Assembly: GCF_016908375.1 (NCBI RefSeq)
Contig: NZ_JAFBDS010000001.1
Span: 186,001-250,000 of the forward strand
Direction: 5' to 3'
Length of the DNA: 64,000 bases
Origin: Amphibacillus cookii
Lineage (GTDB): Bacteria; Bacillota; Bacilli; Bacillales; Amphibacillaceae
In this document: positions 18,461 to 27,758 of the stretch, in pieces
How the letters are laid out: each line of letters begins with the position of its first letter
Numbering within the stretch: the first letter of the stretch is position 1
Translations under genes and position numbers: made by a program
The notes under the pieces: model-generated
What the model was told of the DNA's origin: nothing
The model's database searches: none
Seen by the model: the letters and a program-made list of their open reading frames with translations, nothing else

Positions 18461-18504
18461 GCATCATCATCTATACAAAAAAGACAAGAGAAAGGAATTT
18501 AATT

Positions 18505-19401
18505 ATGAGGGAAGAAGTTAATACTGGTGCAGTAATATCTAAAACAGCCCCAAACCCAACCGTGGTTAAATTGACAAATTTGTGGAAGAAATTAATTAAA
18601 AATAAATCAGCTGTTATCGGTGGAATAATGATCCTTTTATTTATTCTAATTGCTTTCATCGGACCACATTTCACACCATTTTCTCCAAATGCCCAAAATA
18701 CGGTTAACAGACTTGCCACGCCGTCTGCTGAACACTGGTTTGGTACGGATCACCTCGGACGAGATATTTTCAGTCGTATTATCCACGGTATGAGTATTAC
18801 ATTATATGTTGGTTTCTTTTCGGTATTAATTGGAACAACAATCGGTGTGGTACTTGGAATTATTTCAGGTTATTACGGTGGTAAAGTAGATACGATCATT
18901 ATGAGATTAATGGATATTTTACTGGCGTTCCCAGGCATTTTACTAGCACTTGCTATTGTTAGTGTATTGGGAAGTAGCACAGAGAACCTAATTATTGCAG
19001 TCGGAATCTTCTCGATCCCTGTTTTTGCTCGGATTGTGCGAGGATCAACACTTGCAGTAAGAAAATTAGAGTATATCGATGCGATTAAAGCTTTAGGGGC
19101 TAATGATGCAAGAATTATTTTCCTTCATATTTTACCTAATGTGACCTCGCCTATCATCGTTCAAGCAACTTTAAGTATCGCGACATCTATTTTAACAGCG
19201 AGTGGTCTTTCATTTATTGGGATGGGGGCACAGCCACCAACACCTGAATGGGGAGCGATGCTTAGTGATGGACGGAACTATATGTGGGATGCTCCACATG
19301 TGGCAACCATACCGGGTTTAGCTATTGTCGTGGTTGTACTGGCATTCAATCTTTTCGGAGATGGTTTGCGTGATGCATTAGATCCAAAAATGAAAAACTA
19401 G
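18505..19401 (+). CDS. oppC: Peptide ABC transporter permease, OppC/DppC type
   Basis: Membrane permease (298 aa). The cytoplasmic N-terminus is followed by the OppC_N segment (WKKLIKNKSAVIGG, first span about 33-55). The GTDHLGRDIFSRIIHG motif then leads to five further spans, with the EAA loop EYIDAIKALGANDARIIFLHILPN. The RBS AGAGAAAGGA is upstream. It is first in the operon, ahead of the OppB homologue, the reverse of the usual opp/dpp order. Confidence 0.9.
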   Translation: MREEVNTGAVISKTAPNPTVVKLTNLWKKLIKNKSAVIGGIMILLFILIAFIGPHFTPFSPNAQNTVNRLATPSAEHWFGTDHLGRDIFSRIIHGMSITLYVGFFSVLIGTTIGVVLGIISGYYGGKVDTIIMRLMDILLAFPGILLALAIVSVLGSSTENLIIAVGIFSIPVFARIVRGSTLAVRKLEYIDAIKALGANDARIIFLHILPNVTSPIIVQATLSIATSILTASGLSFIGMGAQPPTPEWGAMLSDGRNYMWDAPHVATIPGLAIVVVVLAFNLFGDGLRDALDPKMKN

Positions 19402-19418
19402 AAAAGAGGTACAAAACA

Positions 19419-20360
19419 TTGTTTACATTTATCGTACGTCGCATTATCCAGACGATACCCGTTTTAATTGGTGTAACGATTTTAACATTTAGTATGATGC
19501 ACCTCATTCCTGGTGATCCAGCTCAAATTATAGCAGGTGAAAGTGCATCTCCTGAACAAATTGAATTAATGAGGGAACGACTTGGTTTAAATGATCCGTT
19601 ACCCGTTCAATATTTTGATTATATAAGAGGTGTAGTTACAGGTGATTTAGGTAATTCTATTAGAAGTGGTCGAGCCGTTTCTAGTGAAGTTTTTCTTCGC
19701 TTAAGACCAACGATAGAGTTAGCTGTATATAGTACCATTTTATCTGTATTTATTGGATTAATTGCTGGCGTATTTGCAGCAGTTCGACGGGGTGGCTTAT
19801 CAGACTCTCTTGTTATGATCGTCGCATTGTTTGGTTTATCATTACCTAATTTCTGGTTAGGTTTAATGCTTATTCAATATTTAGCCATTGGTATTGATAT
19901 TTTCGGTATTAATACCGGTTGGTTTGCTGCTTCAGGCTGGGGAACATGGCAACAACAAGTGCTACCTGTTTTAACGTTAGGAACAGCTGGTGCAGCGATT
20001 ATCGCTCGGATGACACGCTCAAGTATGCTTGAAGTTATTGATCAAGATTATATTCGAACGGCTCGCGCAAAAGGTGTCAAAGAACGTGTCGTTATTTATC
20101 GTCATGCTTTAAAAAATGCCCTTATTCCTGTAGTCACGGTTGTAGGGTTGCAGTTTGGTACCCTTCTTGGTGGAGCAGTACTAACAGAAACAGTATTTGC
20201 TATTAATGGACTCGGCAGATTAATTGTAGATTCGATAAGAGCTAGAGATTTCCCAATTGTCCAAGGTGGCGTGCTTATTTTTGCTTTATTATTTGTTTTT
20301 GTAAATATTGCTGTCGATGTCATTTATCGACTGTTAAATAAACGAATTGATCTTAATTAA
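19419..20360 (+). CDS. oppB: Peptide ABC transporter permease, OppB/DppB type
   Basis: Partner permease (313 aa) with six spans. The typical N-terminus FIVRRIIQTIPVLIGVTILTF and the loop LIPGDPAQ are present, and the EAA region reads DYIRTARAKGVKERVVIYRHALKN. The start codon is TTG, 17 bp after oppC, with RBS AAAGAGGT. Dimerises with the OppC homologue. Confidence 0.9.
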   Translation: MFTFIVRRIIQTIPVLIGVTILTFSMMHLIPGDPAQIIAGESASPEQIELMRERLGLNDPLPVQYFDYIRGVVTGDLGNSIRSGRAVSSEVFLRLRPTIELAVYSTILSVFIGLIAGVFAAVRRGGLSDSLVMIVALFGLSLPNFWLGLMLIQYLAIGIDIFGINTGWFAASGWGTWQQQVLPVLTLGTAGAAIIARMTRSSMLEVIDQDYIRTARAKGVKERVVIYRHALKNALIPVVTVVGLQFGTLLGGAVLTETVFAINGLGRLIVDSIRARDFPIVQGGVLIFALLFVFVNIAVDVIYRLLNKRIDLN

Positions 20361-20384
20361 TAGGAAAGGAAAGGTGTGAACATA

Positions 20385-21431
20385 ATGGCTGAGACAACTG
20401 ATATTCTAGTAGAAGAACCGATTCTAGAAGTTCGTAACCTTCAAACTTCATTTTTTACTAAAGAATTTGAAGTTAAAGCAGTTGATGGCGTTAATTTTGC
20501 TGTACCTAAAGGGAAAACCTTAGGGATTGTAGGCGAATCAGGTTCTGGAAAAAGTATTACCTCCCTTTCCATTTTACGCTTAATTAAAAATCCTGGTAAA
20601 ATAAAGGGTGGAGAGATCATCTTTAAAGGTGAGAATCTCCTTGATAAAACAGAAAGCCAGATGCGTCAAATACGTGGTAATGAAATATCAATGATTTTTC
20701 AAGAACCGATGACCTCATTAAACCCTGTTTATACTGTTGGTCAACAAATAAGTGAGGCCTTTATTATTCATCAAAATATGAGTAAAAAAGAAGCGATGTT
20801 ACGTTCAGTAGAGATGCTAGAATTAGTTGGTATCCCTTCTCCAAAGCAACGTGTTAAGCAATACCCTCATGAACTTTCAGGTGGGATGAGACAACGCGTG
20901 ATGATTGCGATGGCACTTGCTTGTGATCCTGAACTGTTAATTGCTGATGAGCCAACGACGGCGTTAGATGTAACCATTCAAGCTCAAATTCTTGAACTAA
21001 TGGAAGATTTACAAGATCGTTTAGGTATGTCAACCATTATGATTACTCATGATTTAGGTGTTGTTGCAGAAACATGTGATTATGTTGCTGTTATGTATAT
21101 GGGGAAAGTGGTAGAGTATGCAACAGTAAAAGATCTTTTTAAAAATCCGAAACACCCATATACAGTAGGCTTATTGAATTCTTTACCTCGACACGATATC
21201 GATTTAGGTGAGGAAGATTTAACGGTTATTCAAGGTTCTGTACCTGCACCAGATCAGATCCCTGAAGGTTGTCGTTTTGCTCCAAGGTGTCCGTTTGCTA
21301 GTGATATTTGTCATGAGCGTTTACCTCATTTAGAGCAAAGTGAAGATGGAAATCAGATCCGTTGTTGGATTTACACAGACGAATGGGATGGCGATCCGGA
21401 GGTGAATGTTAATGGCGAAAGAACTTCTTAA
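20385..21431 (+). CDS. oppD: Peptide ABC transporter ATPase, OppD/DppD type
   Basis: First ATPase (348 aa): Walker [10 protein letters not shown]-loop [10 protein letters not shown], signature LSGGMRQRV, Walker [13 protein letters not shown]. The C-terminal oligopeptide domain has the Cys-rich stretch [15 protein letters not shown] plus a later Cys, the pattern linked to an Fe-S cluster in DppD. The start chosen is ATG 20385, 10 nt after AAAGG; GTG 20376 is in frame and possible. Its 3' end overlaps oppF by 20 bp. Confidence 0.88.
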   Translation: MAETTDILVEEPILEVRNLQTSFFTKEFEVKAVDGVNFAVPKGKTLGIVGESGSGKSITSLSILRLIKNPGKIKGGEIIFKGENLLDKTESQMRQIRGNEISMIFQEPMTSLNPVYTVGQQISEAFIIHQNMSKKEAMLRSVEMLELVGIPSPKQRVKQYPHELSGGMRQRVMIAMALACDPELLIADEPTTALDVTIQAQILELMEDLQDRLGMSTIMITHDLGVVAETCDYVAVMYMGKVVEYATVKDLFKNPKHPYTVGLLNSLPRHDIDLGEEDLTVIQGSVPAPDQIPEGCRFAPRCPFASDICHERLPHLEQSEDGNQIRCWIYTDEWDGDPEVNVNGERTS

Positions 21432-22428
21432 AGTAAAAGACTTAAAGCAATATTTTCCAATAAAAGGTGGAATGTTAGGTCGCACCATTAACCATGTAAA
21501 AGCTGTCGATGGTATTAGCTTTAATGTTTATGAAGGTGAAACCGTTAGTGTTGTAGGTGAGTCAGGTTGTGGTAAATCTACAACAGGACGAGCAATTTTA
21601 CGGTTAGACGAACCGACAAGTGGTGAAGTAGAATTTGATGGTGAAGACTTGCTTGCTTTAAGCAAGAGAAAGATGCGTAAAAAGCGGAAAGACTTGCAAG
21701 TGATCTTTCAAGATCCATACGCTTCGATTAATCCACGTCAAACAGTAAGACAAATTTTAGAAGAAGCATTAGATATTCAAAACGTTGTTCCAAAAGCTGA
21801 ACGCGGTAAAAAAATCGCTGACCTGATGGAAACCGTTGGTCTAGGTGCCCACCAAGCTGACCGCTTTCCGCATGAATTTAGTGGTGGACAACGTCAGCGA
21901 ATTGGTATTGCTAGGGCGCTGTCTGTTGATCCTAAATTGATTATTGCTGACGAAGCTGTATCTGCCCTTGATGTATCTATTCAAGCACAAGTGATTAACT
22001 TAATGAAAAAGTTACAACGTGAATTTAGTTTAACGTATTTGTTCATTGCCCATGATTTAGGTGTAGTTCGACATATTTCGGATCGTGTTATTGTCATGTA
22101 TTTAGGTAAGATTGTTGAAATTGGTGATACAACTTCAATTTTTGACAATCCACAACATCCTTATACAAAAGCTCTTTTATCAGCAATTCCTGTCCCAGAT
22201 CCGGAACCCGAGCATAAAAAAGAGCGTGTGATTTTGCAAGGGGATGTCCCTTCGCCAATCGACCCACCGACTGGATGTCGATTCCATACACGCTGTCCAT
22301 TTGCCACCGATAAGTGCAAGGTGGATGTCCCGGAACTTCGTAGTGAAGACTATATGAAAGAGGGACATATGGCTGCATGCCATTATCAAAAAGAAATTGA
22401 AGCGGGTACACATACGGCTAAATATTAA
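21412..22428 (+). CDS. oppF: Peptide ABC transporter ATPase, OppF/DppF type
   Basis: Second ATPase (338 aa): [12 protein letters not shown]-terminus, Walker [21 protein letters not shown], signature [13 protein letters not shown], Walker [13 protein letters not shown]. The C-terminal [15 protein letters not shown] domain is present. The start is the ATG 7 nt after GGAGGTG, inside the end of oppD, giving translational coupling. Last gene of the operon. Confidence 0.9.
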   Translation: MAKELLKVKDLKQYFPIKGGMLGRTINHVKAVDGISFNVYEGETVSVVGESGCGKSTTGRAILRLDEPTSGEVEFDGEDLLALSKRKMRKKRKDLQVIFQDPYASINPRQTVRQILEEALDIQNVVPKAERGKKIADLMETVGLGAHQADRFPHEFSGGQRQRIGIARALSVDPKLIIADEAVSALDVSIQAQVINLMKKLQREFSLTYLFIAHDLGVVRHISDRVIVMYLGKIVEIGDTTSIFDNPQHPYTKALLSAIPVPDPEPEHKKERVILQGDVPSPIDPPTGCRFHTRCPFATDKCKVDVPELRSEDYMKEGHMAACHYQKEIEAGTHTAKY

Positions 22429-22435
22429 TTAAACC

Positions 22436-22476
22436 ACCCTGACCAGCTAAAAAGCTTGTCAGGGTATTGTTTTTTA
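22436..22476 (+). terminator. Terminator of the opp operon
   Basis: ACCCTGACCAGCT / AGCTTGTCAGGGT forms an imperfect stem, followed by ATTGTTTTTTAA. It begins 8 nt after the oppF stop. Confidence 0.8.
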
Positions 22477-22492
22477 ATCGATTAAGGGAATG

Positions 22493-22638
22493 ATAAAATG
22501 AACCATAAGCGATGGGTGCCAGTTCATTTTCGTTCTTCGCTCACTGATTGCAGGTTCGTTGAGAGAATCAGGCCATTACGCTTTGGTCTATCCTCTATTT
22601 TGAGGTGGTTTTTTTACGGACGGTTATCTGTGATAAAT
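22493..22638 (-). repeat. R1 dispersed structured repeat, copy 5
   Basis: Read on the minus strand: TTTATCACAGATAACCGTCCGTAAA, ACCTCAAAATAGAG, GGCCTGATTCTCTCAACGAAC, AATCAGTGAGCGAAGAACG and an altered end GGTTCATTTTATCATT. It is rearranged near its 3' end, where an extra TGGCACCCATCG block breaks the closing stem. It sits between the convergent opp operon and the chemoreceptor gene. Confidence 0.7.
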
Positions 22639-22691
22639 TTTTTGCAAGCTAGCGTAAACGATGAAGTGAAAACTTAATAAATGCTAAGTAT

Positions 22692-22730
22692 AAGAAAAAC
22701 TACCCGATTCGCTGAAAGGTAGTTTTTCTT
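22692..22730. terminator. Terminator of the chemoreceptor gene (bidirectional)
   Basis: AAGAAAAACTACC (22692-22704) pairs with GGTAGTTTTTCTT (22718-22730). The first half plus loop (AGTATAAGAAAAACTA...CC.ATTCGCT) is nearly repeated in the metN leader at 48526. Confidence 0.8.
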
Positions 22731-22740
22731 GTATAACCTA

Positions 22741-24522
22741 TTAGAGTGTAAACCGATTAATTTCTTCTTCTAAAATTGCGGATAATTCGGCGAGCTCTTC
22801 AGCGCTTTTTGCAACATTGTCCATAGAGGTACTTGTTTCTTCAGCAGAAGCAGTGGTTTCTTCTACCGCAGCAGCAGATTCTTCAGAAACGGAGGCAATT
22901 TCATCGACTGAACGACTCATATTTTCTGTATCATTAGCAATGTCTGTAAGGTCATCAACGATTGATTGTACGCTGTGGACCATGTCTGAAATAGCGTGAT
23001 TTATTTTATTAAAAGCTTGACCGGTTTGTTCAATTTGGTTAGAACCTGAATCGACTTCTTGTGAGCCTTCTTCTAATGATTTTGCTACATCTGTTGATTC
23101 AGCTTGAATGGTATGGACAATGCCTGAAATATCGGCGACGGATTGGCTGACTTGTTCAGCCAACTTTCTAACTTCATCTGCAACGACCGCAAAGCCTTTT
23201 CCTTCTTCCCCTGCTCTGGCTGCTTCAATAGCAGCATTAAGTGCTAATAAATTGGTTTGCTCAGCTATTTCTTTAATGACAGTCACGATTTTTCCGATTT
23301 CTTGTGACTTTTGATCTAAGCCTTTTACTTTAGTGAAGGAATCTTTAACAATATGATTGATATGCTGCATCTGTGTAACGGATTGATTGATTTGTTTCGT
23401 TCCTTCATCACTTAAATTAACGACTTCATTTGTTCCTTTGGAAATATGGTTAGAGCTGTTATTGGCTTTCTTAACATTATCGCTGTATCGTTCCATCATC
23501 GTTGCAAGTTCAGAGGCGCTATTGGCTTGTTCTTCACTACCAGAAGAGAGTTCGCCCATTGTTGTGGCGATTTGTTCACTACCTTCTTTAACTTGACCAG
23601 AAGCTTGTGATAGGACCTGGCTCTGATTTGAGACTTTATTTGTTGCTGTTTTTACGCGATTAACAATCGTCGCTAAGTTTTTTCGCATTTGATTGACTGC
23701 GTTTGCTAAGTCATTAAATTCATTATTCCCACGTGTTTGCACGTCTTGACCGGATAAATCCCCATTGGCGACACGATCCATTTCGCTACGAATTGTATTA
23801 AGGTTGAATAGCATGCCCCGAACAAAATATAAGACAATCGCTAATCCAATGATTAAGGAGACAACCGTAATAATGATCGTATCTCTTAAAATATCTCTTC
23901 TTACCATACCGGCTAAATGAGCCATATCAAAATCCAGACCTACAACACCAATAATATTTCCTTGTTCATCGCTAATTCTTCTAGCAGCCGTAATAACGGG
24001 TTGGCCTGTGGCGGTGTCAATATACGGTGATGTCCAAATCGTTTCGTCTTCAGCATCGTAAGCTAGTTGGTACCACTCAGTTTCTCGTGGATCATAGCCT
24101 TGCAAATCGACTTCTGGAATATTATCTAAATAAAGTGCCCCATCTCTTGCTCCGATAAACAAGTTCAAAATATAAGCATCGTCATTAGCTATTTCACTAA
24201 GTAAGTCTTTATAATAATAAGTGAGACTCGGTTGGTTAGCTGTCGGCATATTTGATAGATCAGCATCGCCACTAACGTTAGTGTCAATCGTTTCAATTTG
24301 AAATTCCTCTTGCTGACTAAAAGATTCAATTAATGCCTCATATTCTGTAAAAGCATTTCGATACTTTGTACCTAATGCTTCTAGCTCAGCTTTTTCAATG
24401 GTTGCACGTTCAACAATTGCGGTATTCTGGTAGGAAAAGATACCTGAAGTTACAACGGGTACAACCAATAACGTGATCATAAAAAAAGGTAATAAAAACT
24501 TAATCTTAGTAAATTTGTTCAT
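22741..24522 (-). CDS. Methyl-accepting chemotaxis protein (dCache-type sensor)
   Basis: Transmembrane chemoreceptor (593 aa). First span about 7-27, then an extracellular double-Cache-type ligand domain (about 30-200; [25 protein letters not shown] is the typical dCache_1 stretch). Second span about 205-227, then HAMP (about 228-282) and a long coiled-coil signalling domain. Its hairpin tip reads [39 protein letters not shown]. The start chosen is ATG 24522, 9 nt after AAGGAG; the ATG at 24531 abuts the SD. The ligand is unknown. No chemotaxis genes are nearby. Confidence 0.9.
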   Translation of the reverse strand: MNKFTKIKFLLPFFMITLLVVPVVTSGIFSYQNTAIVERATIEKAELEALGTKYRNAFTEYEALIESFSQQEEFQIETIDTNVSGDADLSNMPTANQPSLTYYYKDLLSEIANDDAYILNLFIGARDGALYLDNIPEVDLQGYDPRETEWYQLAYDAEDETIWTSPYIDTATGQPVITAARRISDEQGNIIGVVGLDFDMAHLAGMVRRDILRDTIIITVVSLIIGLAIVLYFVRGMLFNLNTIRSEMDRVANGDLSGQDVQTRGNNEFNDLANAVNQMRKNLATIVNRVKTATNKVSNQSQVLSQASGQVKEGSEQIATTMGELSSGSEEQANSASELATMMERYSDNVKKANNSSNHISKGTNEVVNLSDEGTKQINQSVTQMQHINHIVKDSFTKVKGLDQKSQEIGKIVTVIKEIAEQTNLLALNAAIEAARAGEEGKGFAVVADEVRKLAEQVSQSVADISGIVHTIQAESTDVAKSLEEGSQEVDSGSNQIEQTGQAFNKINHAISDMVHSVQSIVDDLTDIANDTENMSRSVDEIASVSEESAAAVEETTASAEETSTSMDNVAKSAEELAELSAILEEEINRFTL

Positions 24523-24691
24523 TTTTCGCATCTCCTTCGTCTTACTTTTTTCTCTCTTTTCATTATTTTCGTACTTTTCACTAAAATATGTAGAACAATA
24601 GTCTGATATTTTGAAAAAAAGTAAAAAAACACGAAAAATAGTGACTAAAGTATTATACTATTAAAGATAGTAGATTTAGGAGATGATCATT

Positions 24692-25594
24692 TTGCTTTAT
24701 AAAGCGTGGCTTATTTATAACGGTGGGATCAATAATCGGAAATTTAGTGACATTCATCAATGGTATATTGAAACAGCAAAAAAAATTAATATAAAACTCG
24801 AACTCGTATCCAATCTTGATCTCTATATTGGTGTTGATCAAAATAAACTCAGTTTGGACAATAAAAACAATCGACCTGACTTTGTTTTGTTTTTAGATAA
24901 GGATATTCGACTCGCACAACATTTAGAGCGATTAGCCATTCCTGTCTTTAATAAAGCTGAAGCAATTGAGCTATGTGATAGTAAAATTTTCATGCATCAA
25001 TGTTTAGCTATCCATGAACTTCCACAACCTAAAACTATATTTGCACCGATGTTATTTCAAGATAAACAGGAAATAGATCAGCAGTTTTTAAACTATGTTG
25101 AGGATAAACTACTGTACCCGCTTATCATTAAGGAAGCGTATGGTTCGTTCGGAGAGCAAGTATATTTCATTAAAAACCGTGGTCAACTTGAAGAAAAGGC
25201 GAGACACTTGCTTCATACGCCACATCTTTATCAACAATATATTCAATCAAGTAATGGCCAAGATATTCGTCTCCATGTTGTAGGCAATCGAGTGGTCGCA
25301 GCAATGAAGCGTGTTTCAGAACATGATTTTAGAGCAAATGTAACCAGTGGCGGTAAGATGTATCAAGTGGAACCGAAACAAACATTTCTAGATTTAGCAG
25401 TAAAGGCATCGCAAGCGGTTAAGGCAGATTTCTCAGGGGTTGATCTCCTTATTGGCGAAAAAGGTGATCCCATCATCTGTGAAGTAAATTCCAACGCGCA
25501 TATTAAAAATATTTATGACTGCACCGGTGTTGATGTGTCAAAGGATATTTTTCAACATATTATTGCCACATTAAAAGGCTACTCGAATGAGTAG
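24692..25594 (+). CDS. RimK-like ATP-grasp ligase
   Basis: ATP-dependent carboxylate-amine/thiol ligase family (300 aa). The N-terminal KAWLIYNGG is RimK-like. The ATP-grasp core (about 95-290) has PLIIKEAYGSFGEQVYFI (ATP lysine and loop), QQYIQSSNGQDIRLHVVGNRVVAAMKR, RANVTSGG and the metal-binding end ICEVNSNAHI. The start chosen is TTG 24692, 9 nt after AGGAG; ATG 24683 directly touches the SD. The substrate pair is not deducible. Tripartite tricarboxylate or peptide tailing are guesses. It stands alone and is convergent with two small lipoprotein genes. Confidence 0.82.
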   Translation: MLYKAWLIYNGGINNRKFSDIHQWYIETAKKINIKLELVSNLDLYIGVDQNKLSLDNKNNRPDFVLFLDKDIRLAQHLERLAIPVFNKAEAIELCDSKIFMHQCLAIHELPQPKTIFAPMLFQDKQEIDQQFLNYVEDKLLYPLIIKEAYGSFGEQVYFIKNRGQLEEKARHLLHTPHLYQQYIQSSNGQDIRLHVVGNRVVAAMKRVSEHDFRANVTSGGKMYQVEPKQTFLDLAVKASQAVKADFSGVDLLIGEKGDPIICEVNSNAHIKNIYDCTGVDVSKDIFQHIIATLKGYSNE

Positions 25595-25598
25595 CCTT
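25575..25598. terminator. Terminator overlapping the end of the ATP-grasp gene
   Basis: AAGGCTACTC / GAGTAGCCTT with a GAAT loop, followed by AAATATATTTTT. The left arm encodes the last residues and the stop codon is in the right arm. It also serves the convergent lipoprotein gene 15 bp away. Confidence 0.8.
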
Positions 25599-25608
25599 AA
25601 ATATATTT

Positions 25609-25875
25609 TTACTGTTCTTCATCTTCAAAATCTTCATCCATATCAGGATCATCGATTGGGTCATCAGCTGGTTCTTCGCCAGGTTCTTCGATTGGATCGT
25701 CAGCAGGGTCATCACCAGGTTCTTCGATTGGATCGTCAATCGGATCATCAGCTGGTTCTTCTACAGGGTCTTCAACGGGATCTTCAGCCGGTGGATCATC
25801 GACCTCACCATTACATGCGGCTAGAATACCAACTGATAGTAGTGATGCGAGTGAGAGTTTAAATAATTTTTTCAT
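25609..25875 (-). CDS. Small acidic repeat lipoprotein
   Basis: 88 aa. The signal peptide has lipobox LAAC (Cys21). The mature part is almost wholly a low-complexity run of D/E-D/E-P-[IVA] units (EEPGDDPADDPIEEPG), with no globular domain and a net charge far below zero. RBS GGAGGA. A related shorter gene lies directly upstream on the same strand. It could be a cell-surface spacer or cation-binding coat, but no function is assignable from sequence. Confidence 0.75.
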   Translation of the reverse strand: MKKLFKLSLASLLSVGILAACNGEVDDPPAEDPVEDPVEEPADDPIDDPIEEPGDDPADDPIEEPGEEPADDPIDDPDMDEDFEDEEQ

Positions 25876-25949
25876 GATTTGTTCCTCCTTGAGAATTAAG
25901 TTTAATCTTTATTTTAATTTTTCAGTCTAGCAAAAGCTAAAGCAAACAC

Positions 25950-26093
25950 TTACAATCCTTCGTCAACATCTTCATCAACAGCAGGGTCATCGACTGCAGG
26001 ATCTTCAACGGGGTCTTCTATGTCTCCATCACAAGCCGCTAATAATCCTAGTGAAACGAATGTTATACTGAAAACACTTAATAATTTTTTCAT
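25950..26093 (-). CDS. Very small acidic lipoprotein, paralogue of the 25609-25875 product
   Basis: 47 aa: signal MKKLLSVFSITFVSLGLL, lipobox LAAC, then DGDIEDPVEDPAVDDPAVDEDVDEGL. The start is the ATG after AAAGGAGGAAAAAT; longer in-frame starts lack an RBS. It shares the signal peptide style and the E/D-D-P repeat with its neighbour but has far fewer repeat units, consistent with tandem duplication and repeat-number change. Confidence 0.65.
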   Translation of the reverse strand: MKKLLSVFSITFVSLGLLAACDGDIEDPVEDPAVDDPAVDEDVDEGL

Positions 26094-26750
26094 AAAAGAT
26101 TTTTCCTCCTTTATAAGTAGTACACTATTCTCTACCCCGTGATAAAACATAATAAGCATAAAAACACGTGATTTAATCAAGGTGTAAAATAACTGTAATG
26201 ATTGAAATCTTAACGCTTACATCATTTCCGCCCTGTTGTTTATCAAAGATAACCGTCCGTAAACCGTCCTGCTCAAAATAGAGTGCGGAGGTGAAGCTGT
26301 TTAGGTGAGCGCTAACGCCGCTAATATCCTGATTCACTCAACGAATAATTAGTGGTTGGGTAAGATCGTAGACTAAAAGCGCCACATCTTTAAGAAGGAT
26401 TACAGACTAAGACCGCCACGTCCTGTGGCAACGTCTGCATGACCTACATCCTGTAGGCCCACGTCTGCATGACCTACGTCCTGTAGGCCCGCGTTACATC
26501 CTGTAGCTCTCCGCCCACTGATTGAAGTTTCGTTTTATTGAGAGTGAAACCTAAATGTTTTAAAAATAAGCATATACGATTAGTGATAATGAAATCAAAA
26601 GCCTAGCTGTTGGATGGATCACTTAAAAGGAAGGTTGAAAATTTTGTCATATTTTGCATGGAATTTGTTGATTAGCTTGTACATTTTAGCTTTTTTGATA
26701 TACTTACAAAGAGAATCATTTTTAATTTCTTATAGATAGGACGATGGCGA
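26094..26750. other. 657-bp intergenic region dominated by an expanded R1 copy
   Basis: Divergent region between the acidic lipoproteins and the LCP gene. It holds R1 copy 26238-26539 and an AT-rich promoter zone up to 26750. No further ORF is credible. Confidence 0.5.
26238..26539 (+). repeat. R1 dispersed structured repeat, copy 6 (longest tandem module)
   Basis: R1 head TTTATCAAAGATAACCGTCC and tail GATTGAAGTTTCGTTTTAT surround an expanded loop. In it a 30-bp unit (ACGTCTGCATGACCTACGTC..., each with a CCTAC-GTCCT-GTAGG mini-hairpin) occurs twice plus a partial third, after a GCCAC-GTCCT-GTGGC hairpin. Confidence 0.8.
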
Positions 26751-27680
26751 ATGAATCGGAGTAAACCGCGTAATAGAAAAGACAAAAAGAAACGGAATTG
26801 GTGGATACTAACCCCGCTTATTATTTTGCTTATTTTAATTGTATCAATTGGCTCTTATGCAGCCTATGTTTTTTTTGGTGTTAAAAATAATATAGATGGT
26901 AAAATGTATGAATCTGTTTCGGCTATCGATTCCAATTTAACGCAAAAGAAGTTGAGCGATAGAGAGAATTTAAATATATTATTATTAGGTATTGATGCTG
27001 AATCTGAAGAATCAGGTCGTTCAGATGCGATGATGGTCATGTCTTTAAAACCTGAAAATGACGAAATGACATTAATCAGCATTCCACGTGATACGCGAAC
27101 CACGATTATTGGACGAGGGACTGAAGATAAGATTAATCACGCTTTTGCTTTCGGTGGGCCAGATATGGCAATTGAGACAGTTGAAAATTTTCTAGACATT
27201 GATCTTGACTTCTTTGTACGTATTAATATGGAAGGGTTAGAGGAACTTGTTAATGAATTAGGTACAATAACAATTAATAATGAGCTTGACTTTAATCAGG
27301 GTGGGCATCATTTTCCAATTGGTCCAATTGAACTCAATGGCGATATGACGATGAATTATGTTCGTATGCGAAAACAAGATCCTGATGGTGACTTTGGTCG
27401 AACGGAAAGGCAACGTAAAGTAATTGAAGGAATTATTAATGAAGGTGCAACGATTTCTAATGCAACTCGAATTGTTGAATTCACAGATATTTTAGGTAAC
27501 AATATGGGTACGAATTTAGAATTTAACGATATGTTAACATTACTTCAACATTACCGAAATACGCGCCGTAATTTTGAAAGTTATCAAATACAAGGTTCTG
27601 GAACGATGATTAATAATGTTTATTATTACATTGTTCCTGATCAAGAAATCGTTAAGGTCCGAGAAATGATAGAATCTTAA
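26751..27680 (+). CDS. LytR-CpsA-Psr (LCP) family wall-polymer ligase
   Basis: Membrane-anchored phosphotransferase that attaches teichoic-acid-type polymers to peptidoglycan (309 aa). Basic N-terminus (KPRNRKDKKKRNWW), one span about 20-42, then an extracellular LCP domain (about 75-240). The signatures are LLLGIDAES, GRSDAMMVMSL, SIPRDTR, KINHAFAFGGP and GDFGRTERQRKVI. These Arg/Asp residues bind the polyprenyl-pyrophosphate. TagTUV-like; which paralogue is unclear. Monocistronic, closed by a strong terminator. Confidence 0.92.
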   Translation: MNRSKPRNRKDKKKRNWWILTPLIILLILIVSIGSYAAYVFFGVKNNIDGKMYESVSAIDSNLTQKKLSDRENLNILLLGIDAESEESGRSDAMMVMSLKPENDEMTLISIPRDTRTTIIGRGTEDKINHAFAFGGPDMAIETVENFLDIDLDFFVRINMEGLEELVNELGTITINNELDFNQGGHHFPIGPIELNGDMTMNYVRMRKQDPDGDFGRTERQRKVIEGIINEGATISNATRIVEFTDILGNNMGTNLEFNDMLTLLQHYRNTRRNFESYQIQGSGTMINNVYYYIVPDQEIVKVREMIES

Positions 27681-27682
27681 TA

Positions 27683-27720
27683 AAAAACGGATTGCTGGAA
27701 CCAGCCAGCAATCCGTTTTT
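27683..27720. terminator. Terminator after the LCP gene
   Basis: A perfect 16-bp stem AAAAACGGATTGCTGG / CCAGCAATCCGTTTTT with a 6-nt loop. It begins 2 nt after the stop codon and can serve the convergent unit as well. Confidence 0.92.
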
Positions 27721-27758
27721 TAAAATCATCTGAGTAAATCAATTTCATAATTTACATA

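Larger units (their letters stand above)
17900..18504. other. 605-bp divergent regulatory region between oppA and oppCBDF
   Basis: Very AT-rich and without ORFs. A promoter candidate for the right-hand operon is TTGTAT (18343-18348), 16 nt, TATAAT (18365-18370). A perfect 10-bp dyad ACGTGTTTCA / TGAAACACGT with a 5-nt spacer (18436-18460) lies in the leader. Confidence 0.5.

Noticed and set aside
26430-26520. Tandem 30-bp units considered as a CRISPR array
   Set aside because: The units are directly adjacent with no unique spacers, contain mini-hairpins and belong to the expanded R1 loop; no cas genes are present.
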